A stretch of 64,000 nt of DNA. It comes from Candidatus Dechloromonas phosphorivorans. GTDB lineage: Bacteria; Pseudomonadota; Gammaproteobacteria; Burkholderiales; Rhodocyclaceae. Location: positions 1 to 64,000 of the forward strand of contig JADKBR010000017.1 of NCBI GenBank assembly GCA_016714975.1, read 5' to 3'. The notes under the pieces are model-generated. The model was given only the letters and a program-made list of their open reading frames with translations. It was not told the DNA's origin and made no database searches. Of this stretch, positions 63,856 through 64,000 are shown in pieces (within the stretch, counting starts at the first letter, position 1; each line of letters begins with the position of its first letter). Both the position numbers and the translations under genes were made by a program.

Positions 63856-64000
63856 ATGGACGTTCAGGCTGCATTGGATGCCATAGCGGATCAAGCTGCA
63901 AATGGCGACTTGGTTTTCCCTGCCACCGCTGAGGCGGCAATGCGTGTTCAGCGTATTCTTGATAATCCGGATTCCTCTATTGACCAGTTGAGCAAAGTGG
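63856..64000 (+). CDS. HDOD-domain protein (partial, runs off the window)
   Basis: The first 48 codons read MDVQAALDAIADQAANGDLV, FPATAEAAMRVQRILDNPDS and SIDQLSKV, the beginning of an HDOD signalling domain (LPALPEVALRVLELLNDPD-like pattern in relatives). A GGAGGCGGG ribosome site stands before the ATG. The rest lies beyond the window. Confidence 0.72.
   Translation, partial: MDVQAALDAIADQAANGDLVFPATAEAAMRVQRILDNPDSSIDQLSKV

Overview
The window looks like chromosomal DNA of a respiring betaproteobacterium, most likely of the order Rhodocyclales. The reasons are the high GC content, the petABC-sspAB gene order, an assimilatory nitrate reductase of the NasA type, the PntAa/PntAb/PntB transhydrogenase, AceK beside two isocitrate dehydrogenases, and housekeeping genes of proteobacterial type. 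No rRNA, tRNA or CRISPR array was seen. I cannot name the species.

Layout. 0.1-7.7 kb: cytochrome bc1 genes petABC, then sspA-sspB, nasA and ybiB; petA, petB, petC, nasA and ybiB all carry frameshifts. 7.7-12.7 kb: a transposase scar, a CcdA/thioredoxin pair, a GST, an intact IS630-family element and a MarR-controlled small operon. 13.6-21.2 kb: a hydrolase/MFS pair, an IS256-family element set exactly in the Shine-Dalgarno of a hypothetical gene, an acyl-CoA dehydrogenase divergent from a FabR-like repressor, and a HigBA-type module whose toxin is internally deleted. 21.3-27.3 kb: LysE exporter and LysR regulator, the latter interrupted by an IS21-family element (istAB), followed directly by an IS1182-family element.

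27.4-30.3 kb holds the most interesting locus: hvfC-hvfB-hvfA (bufferin/HvfA-type ribosomally made, post-translationally modified peptide with four Cys-Gly-Ala-Asp repeats at exact 11-residue spacing, its DUF692 multinuclear iron oxidase and the DUF2063 partner), a 59-aa zinc-finger-type anti-sigma factor and a divergent ECF sigma factor. An IS1182 element lies about 120 bp beyond hvfC, where a DoxX-type gene is often found.

30.4-53.3 kb is mostly ordinary core genome: Tim44-domain protein, SulP transporter, RstAB-like two-component system, fatty-acid desaturase, dsbB, rpmB-rpmG, radC, coaBC-dut-cytochrome c4, a lipocalin, FemAB-like transferase, GIY-YIG and DUF1304 proteins, tpx, aceK-pntAa-pntAb-pntB, and two structurally unrelated NADP isocitrate dehydrogenases side by side.

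53.3-54.7 kb is about 1.4 kb of almost pure G and C with long G runs and is probably not real sequence. The genes after it (MBL hydrolase, cupin, decayed IS110, toxin-antitoxin pair) are accessory, so the join may be wrong. 58.6-64 kb returns to core genes: murI, a CaiB-type CoA-transferase, a TonB-like protein, an ankyrin protein, an MFS transporter and the start of an HDOD protein.
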